64,000 bases of DNA from Haloechinothrix alba (GCF_900188115.1 NZ_FZNW01000004.1:186001-250000), one strand, 5' to 3'. Numbered from the stretch's first letter, positions 25,767 to 34,382 are shown. The notes: generated by a model from the sequence alone, not told the origin. Translations and numbers: made by a program.

Positions 25767-26263
25767 GCGAGCTGGGAGGTACGACCGGCAAGGGCCGGCA
25801 GTGGAGGATGCGACTGCCCGTCTCGACCGCGCGGCTGAGTTCCGGCTGGCAGCTTCCCGAGTCACACCTGCTGCCCGACGCGGTCGTGGCGTTCGTCGAC
25901 GGTGAGCTCACGATCGGCGCGCACGAACGTGCCGCCGCGCACATCGCGCAGTGCGCGAGCTGTGCGGGAGAGGTCGCCGCGCAGCGGCAAGCGCGGAGCG
26001 CTGTGCACGACGCAGGCGCGCCGTCGGCACCGGACGGGCTGCTCGCGAGCCTTCGGTCGATTCCGGAACATGCCGAGCTGCCCTCCGGCCCGGACAACAT
26101 CGCCGTCTCGGAGGACGGGCAGGTCGTCGCCGTGCAGCGCCCGGAGCGGTCGTCCACGTTCGGCTCCGTACCGCTGGGCTCGAGCGCGCCGCTGGGATCC
26201 GGGCGTAGCCGCCTGCGGTCCGCGCGCGTGAACCCGCCGCGTTCGACCGGTGGGCAACGCTGA
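25763..26263 (+). CDS. rseA: Anti-sigma-E factor RseA (zinc-associated)
   Basis: 166 residues. The zinc-associated anti-sigma signature H-x3-C-x2-C is present at H60, C64 and C67 (AHIAQCASC) within a helical region of residues 35-85, which binds and holds SigE. There is no membrane segment, so like M. tuberculosis RseA (Rv1222) it is a soluble redox/phosphorylation-responsive anti-sigma. The C-terminal half (residues 95-166) is low-complexity, Ser/Pro/Gly-rich and basic, probably disordered. ATG at 25763 overlaps the sigE stop by 4 bp. The gene is separated from htrA by 141 bp containing an inverted repeat. Confidence 0.9.
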   Translation: MSELGGTTGKGRQWRMRLPVSTARLSSGWQLPESHLLPDAVVAFVDGELTIGAHERAAAHIAQCASCAGEVAAQRQARSAVHDAGAPSAPDGLLASLRSIPEHAELPSGPDNIAVSEDGQVVAVQRPERSSTFGSVPLGSSAPLGSGRSRLRSARVNPPRSTGGQR

Positions 26264-26292
26264 CTTCACCCCGAATCGGGCATCCTGGACCG

Positions 26293-26317
26293 GTGGTCCA
26301 GCCGGCCGCCGGACCAC
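26293..26317. promoter_or_regulatory. Inverted repeat GTGGTCC-N11-GGACCAC between rseA and htrA
   Basis: Perfect 7-bp arms at 26293-26299 and 26311-26317, 30 bp after the rseA stop and about 90 bp before htrA. It may be a partial terminator or an operator of a separate htrA promoter; the two cannot be told apart by sequence. Confidence 0.4.
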
Positions 26318-26404
26318 GAGGTACCTGGCGCGTGTAGCGCGCCGCCACCTGCGTACCGTGCACCTGAACCGACGTTCCGGCGCCGCAGCATCATTCGGGG
26401 AGCG

Positions 26405-27982
26405 ATGAGCGACAATCCGCACCAGCAGCCGCGTAGGGACGGCCAGGAGCCCCAGGACGAGGGACGGTTGGAACCCCGGCCGCTGTACAAGCCGGATGTC
26501 GACCCGGCATGGTCGGCGGCGTTCGCCCGTCCGGAGGGGGTCAGCGGCAGTTTCGACACCAGCTCCGCATGGCGAGCCGCCCCCGAGAGTCGTGATGCGC
26601 GCAGCGGTGTCCAGGCACCACCGGTGCCGCTGGCCGAGGCGTTCTCCCGCCCGGCAGAGGACGCGGCGGGCGGGGCGGCCACCGAGGCCCCCGGCACCTC
26701 GCTGCAGCGTCCGCCGGAGGAGGCATCCCCGCGGGATCCGGTGTCGAACGAGCCGGAGCCCGCGTTGTGGTCGCACCCCTCGGACCCGTGGCGGGATCCG
26801 GGTGCCGCCGCGGTCCTCGGTGGCCCCGCGCGGGCAGCCGACGCCGGCACGAGCGCGGAAACTCCCGGAGGCGGCTCGGCCGGGATGCTCAGCCTGTCGG
26901 AGGTGCTGTTCGGCAGGCAGGTGAAACCGCGAGCGCTCGCCCTCCTCGGTGTCATCGCGCTGCTGCTCGGCTCGGCGGGTGGCGCGATCGGATGGTGGAT
27001 CGGCTCGACCGGTAGTGAGCTCACCGGCGAGGTCACCATCGCCGAAGCGGAGGCAGGCAAGGAGCGGCCTGCCGGCTCGGTGTCGGAGATCGTCCAGCGG
27101 GTCGCCCCGGCCGTGGTGTCCATCGAGGTCGCAGCCGGGCCGCAGGGCGGGGTCGGCTCCGGGGTCGTCGTGGACGGCGACGGGTACGTGATGACCAACC
27201 ATCACGTCGTCGCGTCCGCGGTCGAGGACAGCGACCAGGAGGTCACCGTCGTGTTCACCGACGGCACGCGTGCCGAGGCCGACATCGTGGGCAGCGACCC
27301 CAAGACGGACCTGGCTGTGCTCAAGGTCAACGTCAGCAACCCCACGGTCATCGAGGTCGGGAGTTCGGCGGAGCTGACACCGGGCGACAGCGTGATCGCG
27401 GTCGGCTCGCCGTTCGGCCTGGAGAACACCGTCACCCAGGGGATCGTCAGCGCCGTCGACCGGCCGATCACCGCGCCGGGCCAGGGCGGTGACCCTGCGG
27501 TGACCTACGACGCCATCCAGACCGACGCCGCGATCAACCCCGGTAACTCGGGAGGAGCGCTCGTCGACTCGACCGGCGCGCTTGTCGGGATCAACTCGCT
27601 GATCCGCACCGGCGACGCCCAGGGCGGGGGAGGCAGCATCGGGCTGGGCTTCGCCATCCCGATCGACGACGCTGTCGAGATCAGCGAGTCGCTCATCGAG
27701 GACGGTTCCGTTACGCACGCCTGGCTCGGGGTGCGCGCGGGATCGGTGTCGTCCGGCAGCTCGCAGGGCGCGCAGGTCCAGGAGGTCGAGGAGGACGGAC
27801 CCGCGGCCGACGCGGGGATCTCCGAGGGCGACGTCATCACCGGGGTCGGGGAGCGTACCGTGCGGGACGCGGCCGAGCTGGTGGTCGCCGTGCGCGAGCA
27901 CCAGCCGGATGACGTGGTCCCGATGGACGTGGTCCGGGACGGCAGGCAGCTCACTGTCGACGTGACGCTGGGCAGCGACTGA
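26405..27982 (+). CDS. htrA: HtrA/DegP-like serine protease, membrane-anchored
   Basis: 525 residues. The cytoplasmic N-terminus (1-175) is Pro/Ala/Glu-rich and disordered, followed by one membrane helix at about 178-202 (LALLGVIALLLGSAGGAIGWWI). The trypsin-like domain carries the triad H267 (TNHHVVAS), D302 (KTDLAVLKV) and S382 in N-P-G-N-S-G-G-A-L. A C-terminal PDZ domain occupies roughly 435-520 (GVRAGSVSSGSS...). It degrades misfolded proteins outside the membrane and in mycobacteria (Rv1223) cleaves partners under SigE control. A GGGGAG box precedes ATG 26405. Position in the sigE-rseA-htrA-tatB block matches Rv1221-Rv1224. Confidence 0.93.
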   Translation: MSDNPHQQPRRDGQEPQDEGRLEPRPLYKPDVDPAWSAAFARPEGVSGSFDTSSAWRAAPESRDARSGVQAPPVPLAEAFSRPAEDAAGGAATEAPGTSLQRPPEEASPRDPVSNEPEPALWSHPSDPWRDPGAAAVLGGPARAADAGTSAETPGGGSAGMLSLSEVLFGRQVKPRALALLGVIALLLGSAGGAIGWWIGSTGSELTGEVTIAEAEAGKERPAGSVSEIVQRVAPAVVSIEVAAGPQGGVGSGVVVDGDGYVMTNHHVVASAVEDSDQEVTVVFTDGTRAEADIVGSDPKTDLAVLKVNVSNPTVIEVGSSAELTPGDSVIAVGSPFGLENTVTQGIVSAVDRPITAPGQGGDPAVTYDAIQTDAAINPGNSGGALVDSTGALVGINSLIRTGDAQGGGGSIGLGFAIPIDDAVEISESLIEDGSVTHAWLGVRAGSVSSGSSQGAQVQEVEEDGPAADAGISEGDVITGVGERTVRDAAELVVAVREHQPDDVVPMDVVRDGRQLTVDVTLGSD

Positions 27983-27986
27983 GACA

Positions 27987-28011
27987 CCGGACGGCGGCCG
28001 GACCGACCGCT
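27987..28011. repeat. Inverted copy of the repeat core near sigE
   Basis: The reverse complement of the first 25 bases of the 72-bp repeat, with one mismatch (24 of 25). It lies just after the htrA stop, 3.0 kb from the direct copies. Confidence 0.6.
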
Positions 28012-28072
28012 GGTGGCCGTGCCGCGCCGCACGCGTTAAGCTGAGCGCGACACGCGGCAAGAGGAGTTCGGG

Positions 28073-28588
28073 GTGTTCAGCAGCATCGGCTGGGGCGAGA
28101 TACTGGTGATTCTTGTCGTCGGCCTGTTCGTGCTCGGGCCCGAGCGACTTCCGGAAGCCATGGCCTGGGTCGGACGCAGCATACGGTCGGTCAAGGACTT
28201 CGCGACGGGCGCGCGGGACCAGCTGCGCCGGGACCTTGGCCCGGATTTCGAGGAGTTCCGCAAGCCCCTCGAGGAGCTCAACAGCTTGCGGAACGTCCAC
28301 CCGAAACACGCCATCCGGCAGCACCTGTTCGACGGGGACAGCGACCCGTTCGGGCTGAACGAGCCGGACAGCCCGAGGGGAGCCGGCAGCGGTCCCGCAC
28401 CGCCGAAGCGGGAGACGCTGGGCAATGGTGACACGCTGGGCAACCGGGAGACGCTGGGTAACCGGGAGACGCTGGGTAACCGGGAGACGCTGGGTAACCG
28501 GGAGACGCTGGGTAACCGGGAGACGCTGGGTAACCGGGAGACGCTGGGCAATGGCGAACGCCCCCCGGTCGACCCGGACGCGACGTAG
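28073..28588 (+). CDS. tatB: Sec-independent protein translocase TatB with tandem-repeat tail
   Basis: 171 residues. N-terminal membrane helix (residues 8-22, GEILVILVVGLFVLG) followed by the F-V-L-G-P-E-R-L-P hinge and an amphipathic helix of about residues 25-75, the standard TatB architecture. TatB with TatC binds twin-arginine signal peptides of folded proteins. Unusual is the C-terminus: eight 6-residue units of E/D-T-L-G-N-R/G at residues 114-161, encoded by an 18-bp tandem repeat. GTG 28073 is preceded by AAGAGGAG. It occupies the same place after htrA as M. tuberculosis Rv1224. The mrp gene is convergent 14 bp beyond. Confidence 0.9.
   Translation: MFSSIGWGEILVILVVGLFVLGPERLPEAMAWVGRSIRSVKDFATGARDQLRRDLGPDFEEFRKPLEELNSLRNVHPKHAIRQHLFDGDSDPFGLNEPDSPRGAGSGPAPPKRETLGNGDTLGNRETLGNRETLGNRETLGNRETLGNRETLGNRETLGNGERPPVDPDAT
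28412..28555 (+). repeat. 18-bp tandem repeat inside tatB, 8 units
   Basis: Units of GAGACGCTGGGTAACCGG: the five central units (28448-28537) are identical, the flanking three differ at 1-4 bases. In-frame, so copy-number change adds or removes 6 residues without a shift. The opposite strand encodes no plausible protein. Confidence 0.9.
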
Positions 28589-28602
28589 CCGTCGCGGCCA
28601 CG

Positions 28603-29742
28603 CTACGCGGGGGAGAGGTTCAGCATCTTGCCGGACAGGCCCCGTGCCCGGGTGGACAGCGAGTTGGCGGCCTCGCGCAGCACAGCCGAGGCGGGCGCGT
28701 CCGGCTCGGACAGCACGAGCGGCGTCCCCGAGTCGCCCTGCTCACGCAGCCGTGGATCCAGCGGGACCTGACCGAGCAGCGGGACGTCCGCGCCGACCGC
28801 CTTGGTCAGCGAGTCGGCCACCTGCTGACCACCACCGGTACCGAACAGTTCCATGCGGTCCCCGTCAGGCGTCTCGAACCAGGACATGTTCTCGATGACG
28901 CCCGCGATGCGCTGGCGGGTCTGCAGCGCGATCGCGCCTGCCCGTTCGGCCACCTCGGCTGCCGCCTGCTGCGGCGTGGTGACCACCAGGATCTCCGCGT
29001 TCGGGATCAGCTGGGCGACCGAGATGGCGATGTCGCCGGTGCCCGGCGGCAGATCGAGAAGCAGGATGTCCAGATCGCCCCAGAACGCCTCGGCGAGGAA
29101 CTGCTGCAGTGCCCGGTGCAGCATCGGCCCGCGCCAGACGACAGGAGTGTTGCCGGGCGTGAACATGCCGATCGAGATGACCTTCACGCCGTGCGCCTGC
29201 GGCGGCATGATCATGTCGTCGACCTTGGTCGGCTTCTCCTGCGAGCCGAGCATGCGCGGGATCGAGTGACCGTAGATGTCGGCGTCGACCACACCCACCG
29301 ACAGCCCACGCTGGGCCATGGAGACCGCGAGGTTGGTCGTCACGCTGGACTTACCGACCCCGCCCTTGCCGGATGCCACGCAGTAGACCCTGGTCATGGA
29401 GCCCGGCTGGGCGAAGGGGATCTCCGGCTCCTGTGCATCACCCTTGAGTGACTTGCGCAGCTCGGCGCGCTGCTCGTCGCTCATCACGTCGAGCTCCACG
29501 CGCACATCGGCTACGCCGTCGAGCTGCCCGACAGCTTCCTGCGTGTCGGAGGTGATCTTCTCCTTGAGCGGGCAGCCCGCCACCGTCAAGTAGATGCCGA
29601 CCCGGACGGTGCCGTCCGGGTCCACGTCGATGTCCTTGATCATGCCGAGCTCGGTGAGCGGCTTGTTGATCTCGGGATCCTGCACGGACGCCAGGGCGCC
29701 GCGCACGTCCTCGACACTGGGTAGATGCTGCGTGCTGGTCAC
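28603..29742 (-). CDS. mrp: Mrp/ApbC-family iron-sulfur cluster carrier ATPase
   Basis: 379 residues. The N-terminal DUF59/MIP18 domain (about 1-95, DPEINKPLTELGMIKDI, GCPLKEKI) is followed by a P-loop ATPase: ASGKGGVGKSSVTTNLA near 128-142, VGVVDADIYGHSIP, LLDLPPGTGD and VTTPQQAAAEVAERA. The C-terminal CxxC found in many ApbC proteins is missing (the segment reads SWFETPDGDRMELFG), as in other actinobacterial homologues. It is therefore not clear how a cluster would be held. It is cytosolic and supplies Fe-S clusters in the family. It matches Rv1229c in its place near the sigE block. ATG 29742 precedes ACCAGC; a GGAGG-like stretch is 10 bases upstream. Confidence 0.88.
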   Translation of the reverse strand: MTSTQHLPSVEDVRGALASVQDPEINKPLTELGMIKDIDVDPDGTVRVGIYLTVAGCPLKEKITSDTQEAVGQLDGVADVRVELDVMSDEQRAELRKSLKGDAQEPEIPFAQPGSMTRVYCVASGKGGVGKSSVTTNLAVSMAQRGLSVGVVDADIYGHSIPRMLGSQEKPTKVDDMIMPPQAHGVKVISIGMFTPGNTPVVWRGPMLHRALQQFLAEAFWGDLDILLLDLPPGTGDIAISVAQLIPNAEILVVTTPQQAAAEVAERAGAIALQTRQRIAGVIENMSWFETPDGDRMELFGTGGGQQVADSLTKAVGADVPLLGQVPLDPRLREQGDSGTPLVLSEPDAPASAVLREAANSLSTRARGLSGKMLNLSPA

Positions 29743-29955
29743 GGGGAGGACCTTCTTCTCAACGGGTACGTCCTGTCCCCATGCTACGGGTTCGTGCGCG
29801 GCTGCATCCGTCCGCGTGCGCTGCCAGGGGAGGACGCCGCCATGCGGGGTGGCCCGGCGCGCGATCGCGCCGGGCCACTGTTCGTCGACCCGGCATCATG
29901 TGGCCGCGCGGGGCGTAGCATCGGGGGCAGGCCGAGACGTCTCGCGGGAGAGCGG

Positions 29956-30924
29956 GTGATCGAGGTGGAGTCGGTCCTGTTGATCCTGGTCCTCGTGCTC
30001 ATCGGGCTGGGGGTGGCGGCAAGTTCGGGCCTGCGGATCGTGCGCCAGTACGAACGTGGCCTCGTGTTCCGGTTCGGACGGGTGCACGGTGCTCCGCGGC
30101 AGCCAGGGCTCTCGGTGATCATCCCCGGTGTGGATCACATGCGTAAGGTCAATATGCAGATCGTGACCCTCCCGATCCCCGGTCAGGACGGTATTACCAG
30201 GGACAATGTGACCGTGCGTGTCGACGCCGTCGTGTACTTCAAGGTGATCGACCCGGTACAGGCCGTGGTAAGCGTGGAGAACTACCGCTACGCCGTCGGT
30301 CAGGTGGCTCAGACGAGCCTGCGCAGCATCATCGGCAAGAGTGACCTGGACTCCCTGCTGTCGAACAGGGAGGAGCTCAACCAGGGCCTGGAGTTGATGA
30401 TCGACAGTCCCGCTGTCGGATGGGGCATCCATATCGAGCGGGTGGAGATCAAGGAAGTGTCGCTGCCCGAGGCGATGAAGCGGGCCATGTCCCGGCAGGC
30501 CGAGGCGGAGCGGGAGCGGCGCGGCAGGGTCATCTCCGCCGAAGGCGAGCTGCAGGCCTCCGAGAAACTGTCCCAGGCGGCCGGGCGTATGGCCGACACG
30601 CCCGGCGCCTTGCAGCTGAGGCTGCTCGAGACGGTGGTGGAGGTCGCGGCCGAGAAGAACTCGACGCTGGTACTCCCCTTCCCCGTGGAGCTGCTGCGTT
30701 TCCTGGAGTCCAACACGAGCAAGGACTCGGAGGGCGGGCAGGCGCTACGGCAAGCCGTCGAGGGGGCCCGGGACGCCGTGGAGAGTCTCGAACGCGGGTC
30801 GGGGTCCGGTACGGAGGAAGCCGCCGGTACCGGCAGCCCGGGTCGGCAGACCGCCGGCGCCGGCGGCACCGCGGAGGGAGCCGGTGGGGCCGCGAGCACC
30901 GGCGACCCCGTCGAGCAGCGGTGA
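29956..30924 (+). CDS. SPFH/Band 7 (stomatin-like) membrane protein
   Basis: 322 residues. An N-terminal hydrophobic anchor (residues 4-26, VLLILVLVLIGLGVAA) leads into the SPFH domain (about 28-200): GLRIVRQYERGLVFRFGR, PGLSVIIPGVDHMRKV, TRDNVTVRVDAVVYFKV, and RSIIGKSDLDSLLSNR. A charged coiled-coil helix follows (MKRAMSRQAEAERERRGRV). The last 60 residues are Gly/Thr/Ala-rich and disordered. Such proteins oligomerise in membrane microdomains and act as scaffolds for proteases or transporters; usually an NfeD partner sits nearby, but none is seen here. GTG 29956 has GGGAGAG upstream. Confidence 0.85.
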   Translation: MIEVESVLLILVLVLIGLGVAASSGLRIVRQYERGLVFRFGRVHGAPRQPGLSVIIPGVDHMRKVNMQIVTLPIPGQDGITRDNVTVRVDAVVYFKVIDPVQAVVSVENYRYAVGQVAQTSLRSIIGKSDLDSLLSNREELNQGLELMIDSPAVGWGIHIERVEIKEVSLPEAMKRAMSRQAEAERERRGRVISAEGELQASEKLSQAAGRMADTPGALQLRLLETVVEVAAEKNSTLVLPFPVELLRFLESNTSKDSEGGQALRQAVEGARDAVESLERGSGSGTEEAAGTGSPGRQTAGAGGTAEGAGGAASTGDPVEQR

Positions 30925-30976
30925 GTCCGCGCACGGCGAGGCCAGGTCGAGAGGGCGGGCTTGCCGGTTTCGTACC

Positions 30977-30992
30977 GCACACGAGCGTGTGC
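30977..30992. terminator. Perfect palindrome GCACACG-AG-CGTGTGC after the SPFH gene
   Basis: Sixteen bases, 7-bp arms with a 2-base centre, 53 bp after the stop. The loop is too short for a good hairpin, so it might as well be an operator. The 244 bp to the next gene otherwise show nothing. Confidence 0.35.
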
Positions 30993-31168
30993 TGTGACGA
31001 GTTCTCGCGTGGTGCTCGACACAATTCTGCGTGGAATTGCACTGGCTGTTCACCGGCTTCGTGACCGGCTGATTCTCCGCGATCGGGGATTATCGGAGCA
31101 GGCCCGTCCCCGGTGAAGTAACGCACAGATAACGTCGCATTCTTGCGCGCGACACGCCGGTTCGGGAG

Positions 31169-31360
31169 ATGCTTGACAGCATGCGAACACGTCTTGCGAA
31201 CCTCCAGGAGCGCGTGCGCGTGAGGTGGTTCACACGCGAGGAGCCCGACGCGCTGCTCGAACGCAGTTTCCACGACTGCGAGTCCTGCGGTGCCAGCGTG
31301 TACGTCCTCGCCGTGCGTTGCAGGGAGTGCGGTAGCGACGTCGAGCTGCGTGCGGGCTGA
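31169..31360 (+). CDS. Small zinc-ribbon-like protein
   Basis: 63 residues, or 59 if the second ATG (31181) is used. Four cysteines form two knuckles, D-C-E-S-C-G and V-R-C-R-E-C-G-S, separated by 12 residues, typical of a small zinc ribbon. The basic N-terminal half (RTRLANLQERVRVRWFTREE) could bind nucleic acid or a partner. The role is not recognised. A GGGAG stands 3 bases ahead of ATG 31169, favouring it only weakly; 12 bases ahead of 31181 is also workable. It is flanked by 244 bp upstream and a hairpin downstream, so it is probably a single-gene transcript. Confidence 0.6.
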   Translation: MLDSMRTRLANLQERVRVRWFTREEPDALLERSFHDCESCGASVYVLAVRCRECGSDVELRAG

Positions 31361-31394
31361 CCGGGGTGCCCCGGCCTGCTGGGTCGGGATTGTG

Positions 31395-31421
31395 CCCCGC
31401 GGAACGCGCGCGTCCGCGGGG
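31395..31421. terminator. Hairpin CCCCGCGGA-N9-TCCGCGGGG
   Basis: Perfect 9-bp arms at 31395-31403 and 31413-31421, starting 35 bp after the zinc-ribbon gene stop. No T-tract follows. Its position and stability make it the probable terminator of that gene. Confidence 0.6.
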
Positions 31422-31597
31422 AAGAGATACTCACGGAGGTAGGGGCTTGTCGCGAGAACGGTGGGCCACCGGCACGGTGCCTGCTGTGTGCAGGGCCGGT
31501 GTGCGGCTGTCAGGCGACGTCCGGTGACTTGACCGCGGTGAACCGCCCGGCATATGAATGAGCCCCCGACGCACCGAGACTTCGATGAGGAGTGCTG

Positions 31598-32794
31598 ATG
31601 GCCCGCCTTGCCCAGACAGCAGGACTGACAGACGTCCAGTCCGAGATCCTGGCCACGGTTCGCGACTTCGTCAACGCCGAGGTCATTCCGCAGGCTCAGG
31701 AGCTGGAGCACTCCGATGCCTACCCGACCAAGATCGTGGAAGGCATGAAGGAGATGGGTCTGTTCGGGCTGACGATCCCGGAGGAGTACGGCGGGCTCGG
31801 CGAGTCGCTGCTAACCTACGCGTTGGTTGTCGAGGAGATCGCGCGTGGATGGATGAGCGTGTCCGGCGTGATCAACACGCATTTCATCGTCGCGCACATG
31901 ATCGCCAGGCACGGTACCGAGGAGCAGAAGCAGCACTTCCTGCCGAGGATGGCCACCGGCGAGGTGCGCGGCTCGTTCTCCATGTCGGAGCCGGACCTGG
32001 GCTCGGATGTCGCCGCGATCAAGACCAAGGCGCGTGCCGACGGGGACGACTATGTCATCGACGGTTCGAAGATGTGGCTGACCAACGGTGGCAGCTCGAA
32101 CCTCATCGCTTTGCTGGTGCGCACCGACGAGGGTGAGGACAAGGCACACAAGAACCTGACGACGTTCCTGGTGGAAAAGCCGGAGGGTTTCGGCGAGGTC
32201 GCGCCGGGGCTGACGATTCCCGGCAAGATCGACAAGATGGGCTACAAGGGGGTCGACACCACCGAGGCCTATTTCGACGGGTACCGGATTGCCGCCGACA
32301 ACGTGCTCGGGCACGCGCCCGGCAAGGGCTTCGCCTACATGATGGACGGGATCGAGGTCGGCCGGGTCAACGTCGCCGCGCGGGCGTGCGGTATCGCGAT
32401 CCGTGCCTTCGAGCTCGCTGTGGACTACGCCCAGCAGCGCAAGAGCTTCGGCAAGCCGATCGCCGAGCATCAGGCCGTGGCCTTCAAACTCGCCGATATG
32501 GCGACCAAGGTCGAGGCGGCACACCTGATGATGGTCAACGCTGCGCGCCTGAAGGACGCCGGTGCGCGCAACGATGTCGAGGCCGGTATGGCCAAGCTCA
32601 TCGCCAGCGAGTACTGTGCCGAGGTCACCCAGGAGGCGTTCCGTATCCACGGTGGCTACGGCTACTCGAAGGAGTACGAGATCGAGCGCCTGATGCGCGA
32701 GGCGCCGTTCCTGCTCATCGGGGAGGGCACCAGCGAGATCCAGAAGACCATCATCAGCAGGGGGCTACTGCGCGAGTACCGGTCGGCCACGTGA
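31598..32794 (+). CDS. Acyl-CoA dehydrogenase
   Basis: 398 residues, standard length. N-terminal helical domain to residue 115, central beta domain with MSEPDLGSDVAAIKTKA and WLTNGGSSN (FAD/acyl-CoA contacts), and a C-terminal helical domain containing QQRKSFGKPIAEHQAVAF and the signature FRIHGGYGYSKEYEIERLMREAPFLLIGEGTSEIQ (in part), where the Glu of I-G-E-G-T-S is the expected catalytic base. It oxidises acyl-CoA to the trans-2-enoyl-CoA with FAD, passing electrons to ETF. ATG 31598 has GAGGAG ahead; two further codons are open upstream. The substrate chain is undetermined; a MaoC-type hydratase lies 1.1 kb downstream on the same strand and may act next in a degradation route. Confidence 0.9.
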   Translation: MARLAQTAGLTDVQSEILATVRDFVNAEVIPQAQELEHSDAYPTKIVEGMKEMGLFGLTIPEEYGGLGESLLTYALVVEEIARGWMSVSGVINTHFIVAHMIARHGTEEQKQHFLPRMATGEVRGSFSMSEPDLGSDVAAIKTKARADGDDYVIDGSKMWLTNGGSSNLIALLVRTDEGEDKAHKNLTTFLVEKPEGFGEVAPGLTIPGKIDKMGYKGVDTTEAYFDGYRIAADNVLGHAPGKGFAYMMDGIEVGRVNVAARACGIAIRAFELAVDYAQQRKSFGKPIAEHQAVAFKLADMATKVEAAHLMMVNAARLKDAGARNDVEAGMAKLIASEYCAEVTQEAFRIHGGYGYSKEYEIERLMREAPFLLIGEGTSEIQKTIISRGLLREYRSAT

Positions 32795-32831
32795 GGCCGG
32801 CCGCCTGCCCCGGCGCGACGGGCAGCTGCGA

Positions 32832-33092
32832 GTGTCCCTGTGCGCGGTGGCCCGGGGACCTGTCGCCGCTGTGCTCGTGATCGGTTCGCTGACGGCGTGT
32901 GCCGCGCGCACGACGCCGCACCGGCCTGATGCGGGTGACTCCGCCTGCGTCCCACCGCGAGGGCCACGCGACCTCGTGTCGTGGGACCGTGTGACGTGTT
33001 CGAGGTCGTCGACGTTCTGCGAACGGAGTTACGCTCGATACAGGGGGATTGACAACATTGGTGATCGGATGCCGCGAGAGGTGATGCAGTGA
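32832..33092 (+). CDS. Doubtful small lipoprotein-like ORF
   Basis: 86 codons from GTG 32832. The first 25 residues resemble a lipoprotein signal (VAAVLVIGSLTAC, lipobox L-T-A-C), and the frame ends exactly overlapping the next start (ATGCAGTGA). The later half has codon use unlike the neighbours (AGG, ATA-like and CGA/AGT codons) and reads CSRSSTFCERSYARYRGIDN, which looks non-coding, and it holds a possible promoter for the next gene. It is reported because of the lipobox and overlap but may be spurious. Confidence 0.25.
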   Translation: MSLCAVARGPVAAVLVIGSLTACAARTTPHRPDAGDSACVPPRGPRDLVSWDRVTCSRSSTFCERSYARYRGIDNIGDRMPREVMQ

Positions 33093-33619
33093 CCAATCCG
33101 TTCACTCCCGCAGGCCGTGCGCCCGGAGGTCAGCCGCGGCTGCCCACACCGCCCACGGGATGGCCGATCGGCTCGTACGACACCTACGAAGAGGCGCAAC
33201 GCGCCGTGGACCACCTGGCAGGAAACGACTTCCCGCTGGCCGACGTGACCGTAGTCGGCGTGGATCTGATGCTTGTCGAGCGGATCGTCGGCAAGCTCAG
33301 CTGGGCAAAGGTGCTCGGTACCGGGGCGCTGACCGGTGCGTGGTTCGGGCTCTTCGTCGGGCTGCTGCTGAGCTTGTTCGGCAGCGCGGGCGGGCTCGAG
33401 TACACGCCGCTGCTGGTCGGCATCTCCGCGGGCGTGTGCTTCGGCATGACCTTCGCCGGTATCAGCTACGCCTCGGCGAAGGGTCGCCGTAACTTCTCCT
33501 CATCGAGCCAGCTCGTCGCGGGTCGCTACGACGTGCTGTGCCAGCCGCGCAACGCCGAGAAGGGCCGGGACCTGCTGGCGAGGCTGTCCCTCGGTCCCTC
33601 GGCCCCGCCACCGGCATAA
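33089..33619 (+). CDS. Membrane protein with general-stress (GSP17M/YflT-like) domain
   Basis: 176 residues. Residues 25-70 (PIGSYDTYEEAQRAVDHLAGNDFPLADVTVVGVD) match the general stress protein 17M-like fold. Two to three membrane helices follow (LGTGALTGAWFGLFVGLLLSLFGSAG and LLVGISAGVCFGMTFAGISYA), and a terminal cytoplasmic tail contains LVAGRYDVLCQPRNAEKGRDLLARL, a second half of the domain. This domain-insertion by membrane hairpin is typical of the actinobacterial type (probably M. tuberculosis Rv1234). Function unknown. GTG 33089 follows AGAGGTGATGCA. The 259 bp after it hold nothing recognisable. Confidence 0.75.
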   Translation: MTNPFTPAGRAPGGQPRLPTPPTGWPIGSYDTYEEAQRAVDHLAGNDFPLADVTVVGVDLMLVERIVGKLSWAKVLGTGALTGAWFGLFVGLLLSLFGSAGGLEYTPLLVGISAGVCFGMTFAGISYASAKGRRNFSSSSQLVAGRYDVLCQPRNAEKGRDLLARLSLGPSAPPPA

Positions 33620-33878
33620 CGGCGGCCGTGCTCGCCGCGCCGTACGCGCCGAGCCTGCCCCGGACGGTGGCCGGTGAGCGGCACTCGCCCGCCCTGCGGG
33701 CACGGGTTCCTGCCCGCACGTGGGCAACGCCACAGCACGCGCGAACCCAGGGTGGCGCGACGCGGCGCAGCCACGTCGGGGATGATCAGGGGGCATCTGG
33801 TTCGATGTGTTTGCGCGCCGTGCCGGCGCCGTGCGCCCGCTGTCCGCGAGCCCGTCTGTGAGCAAGGAGGAACGCGCC

Positions 33879-34382
33879 GTGCAGTTCGGTCGGTACTACG
33901 AGGAGTTCGAGGTCGGTGCGGTGTACAAGCACTGGCCCGGCAAGACGGTGACCGAGTACGACGATCACCTGTTCTGCCTGATCACGATGAATCACCACCC
34001 GCTGCACATGGACGCCAACTACGCGGAGGAGACCACCGACTTCGGCAAGAACGTCGTGGTCGGCAACTACATCTACTCGCTGCTGCTCGGCATGTCGGTG
34101 GCCGATATCTCCGGTAAGGCCATCGCCAACCTCGAGGTGTCCTCGCTCAAGCACGTGAAGCCGACCTTCCACGGCGACACGATCTACGGTGAGACCGAGG
34201 TACTCGACAAGACGCCGTCCAAGTCGAAGGACGACAGGGGTGTGGTCTCGGTGGAAACGCGCGGCTACAAGCAGGATGGCACCATCGTGTGCACGTTCCA
34301 GCGCAAGGTCATGGTGCCGAAGCAGTCGTACGGAGCGGCCCGTGGTGGCGAGCAGCCCGGCCGGCCCGAGCCCCATGAGTAG
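33879..34382 (+). CDS. MaoC-family dehydratase
   Basis: 167 residues, a single hot-dog domain. The hydratase-2 motif reads T-M-N-H-H-P-L-H-M-D (residues 36-45 region), with Asn where classical R-hydratases have the catalytic Asp but with the histidine kept; this variant occurs in the mesaconyl/methylmalyl-CoA branch of MaoC proteins. Further VGNYIYSLLLGMSVADIS and HVKPTFHGDTIYGETEVL are typical. Likely hydration/dehydration of an acyl-CoA. GTG 33879 is supported by AAGGAGG 10 bases upstream; GTG 33858 would add seven residues. Its stop overlaps the next gene by 8 bp. Confidence 0.85.
   Translation: MQFGRYYEEFEVGAVYKHWPGKTVTEYDDHLFCLITMNHHPLHMDANYAEETTDFGKNVVVGNYIYSLLLGMSVADISGKAIANLEVSSLKHVKPTFHGDTIYGETEVLDKTPSKSKDDRGVVSVETRGYKQDGTIVCTFQRKVMVPKQSYGAARGGEQPGRPEPHE

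Noticed and set aside
25862-28324. 820-codon minus-strand ORF
   Set aside because: Antisense to rseA, htrA and tatB, all of which have full motifs.
28036-28551. Minus-strand frame with perfect repeats of P-S-V-S-R-L
   Set aside because: Reverse reading of the tatB 18-bp repeat; the plus strand carries the TatB helix and hinge.
28412-28555. 18-bp repeat considered as a CRISPR-like array
   Set aside because: Units are contiguous with no spacers and are in frame inside tatB.
33620-33878. Gap between the stress-domain membrane protein and MaoC
   Set aside because: No ORF, repeat or hairpin worth reporting was seen.
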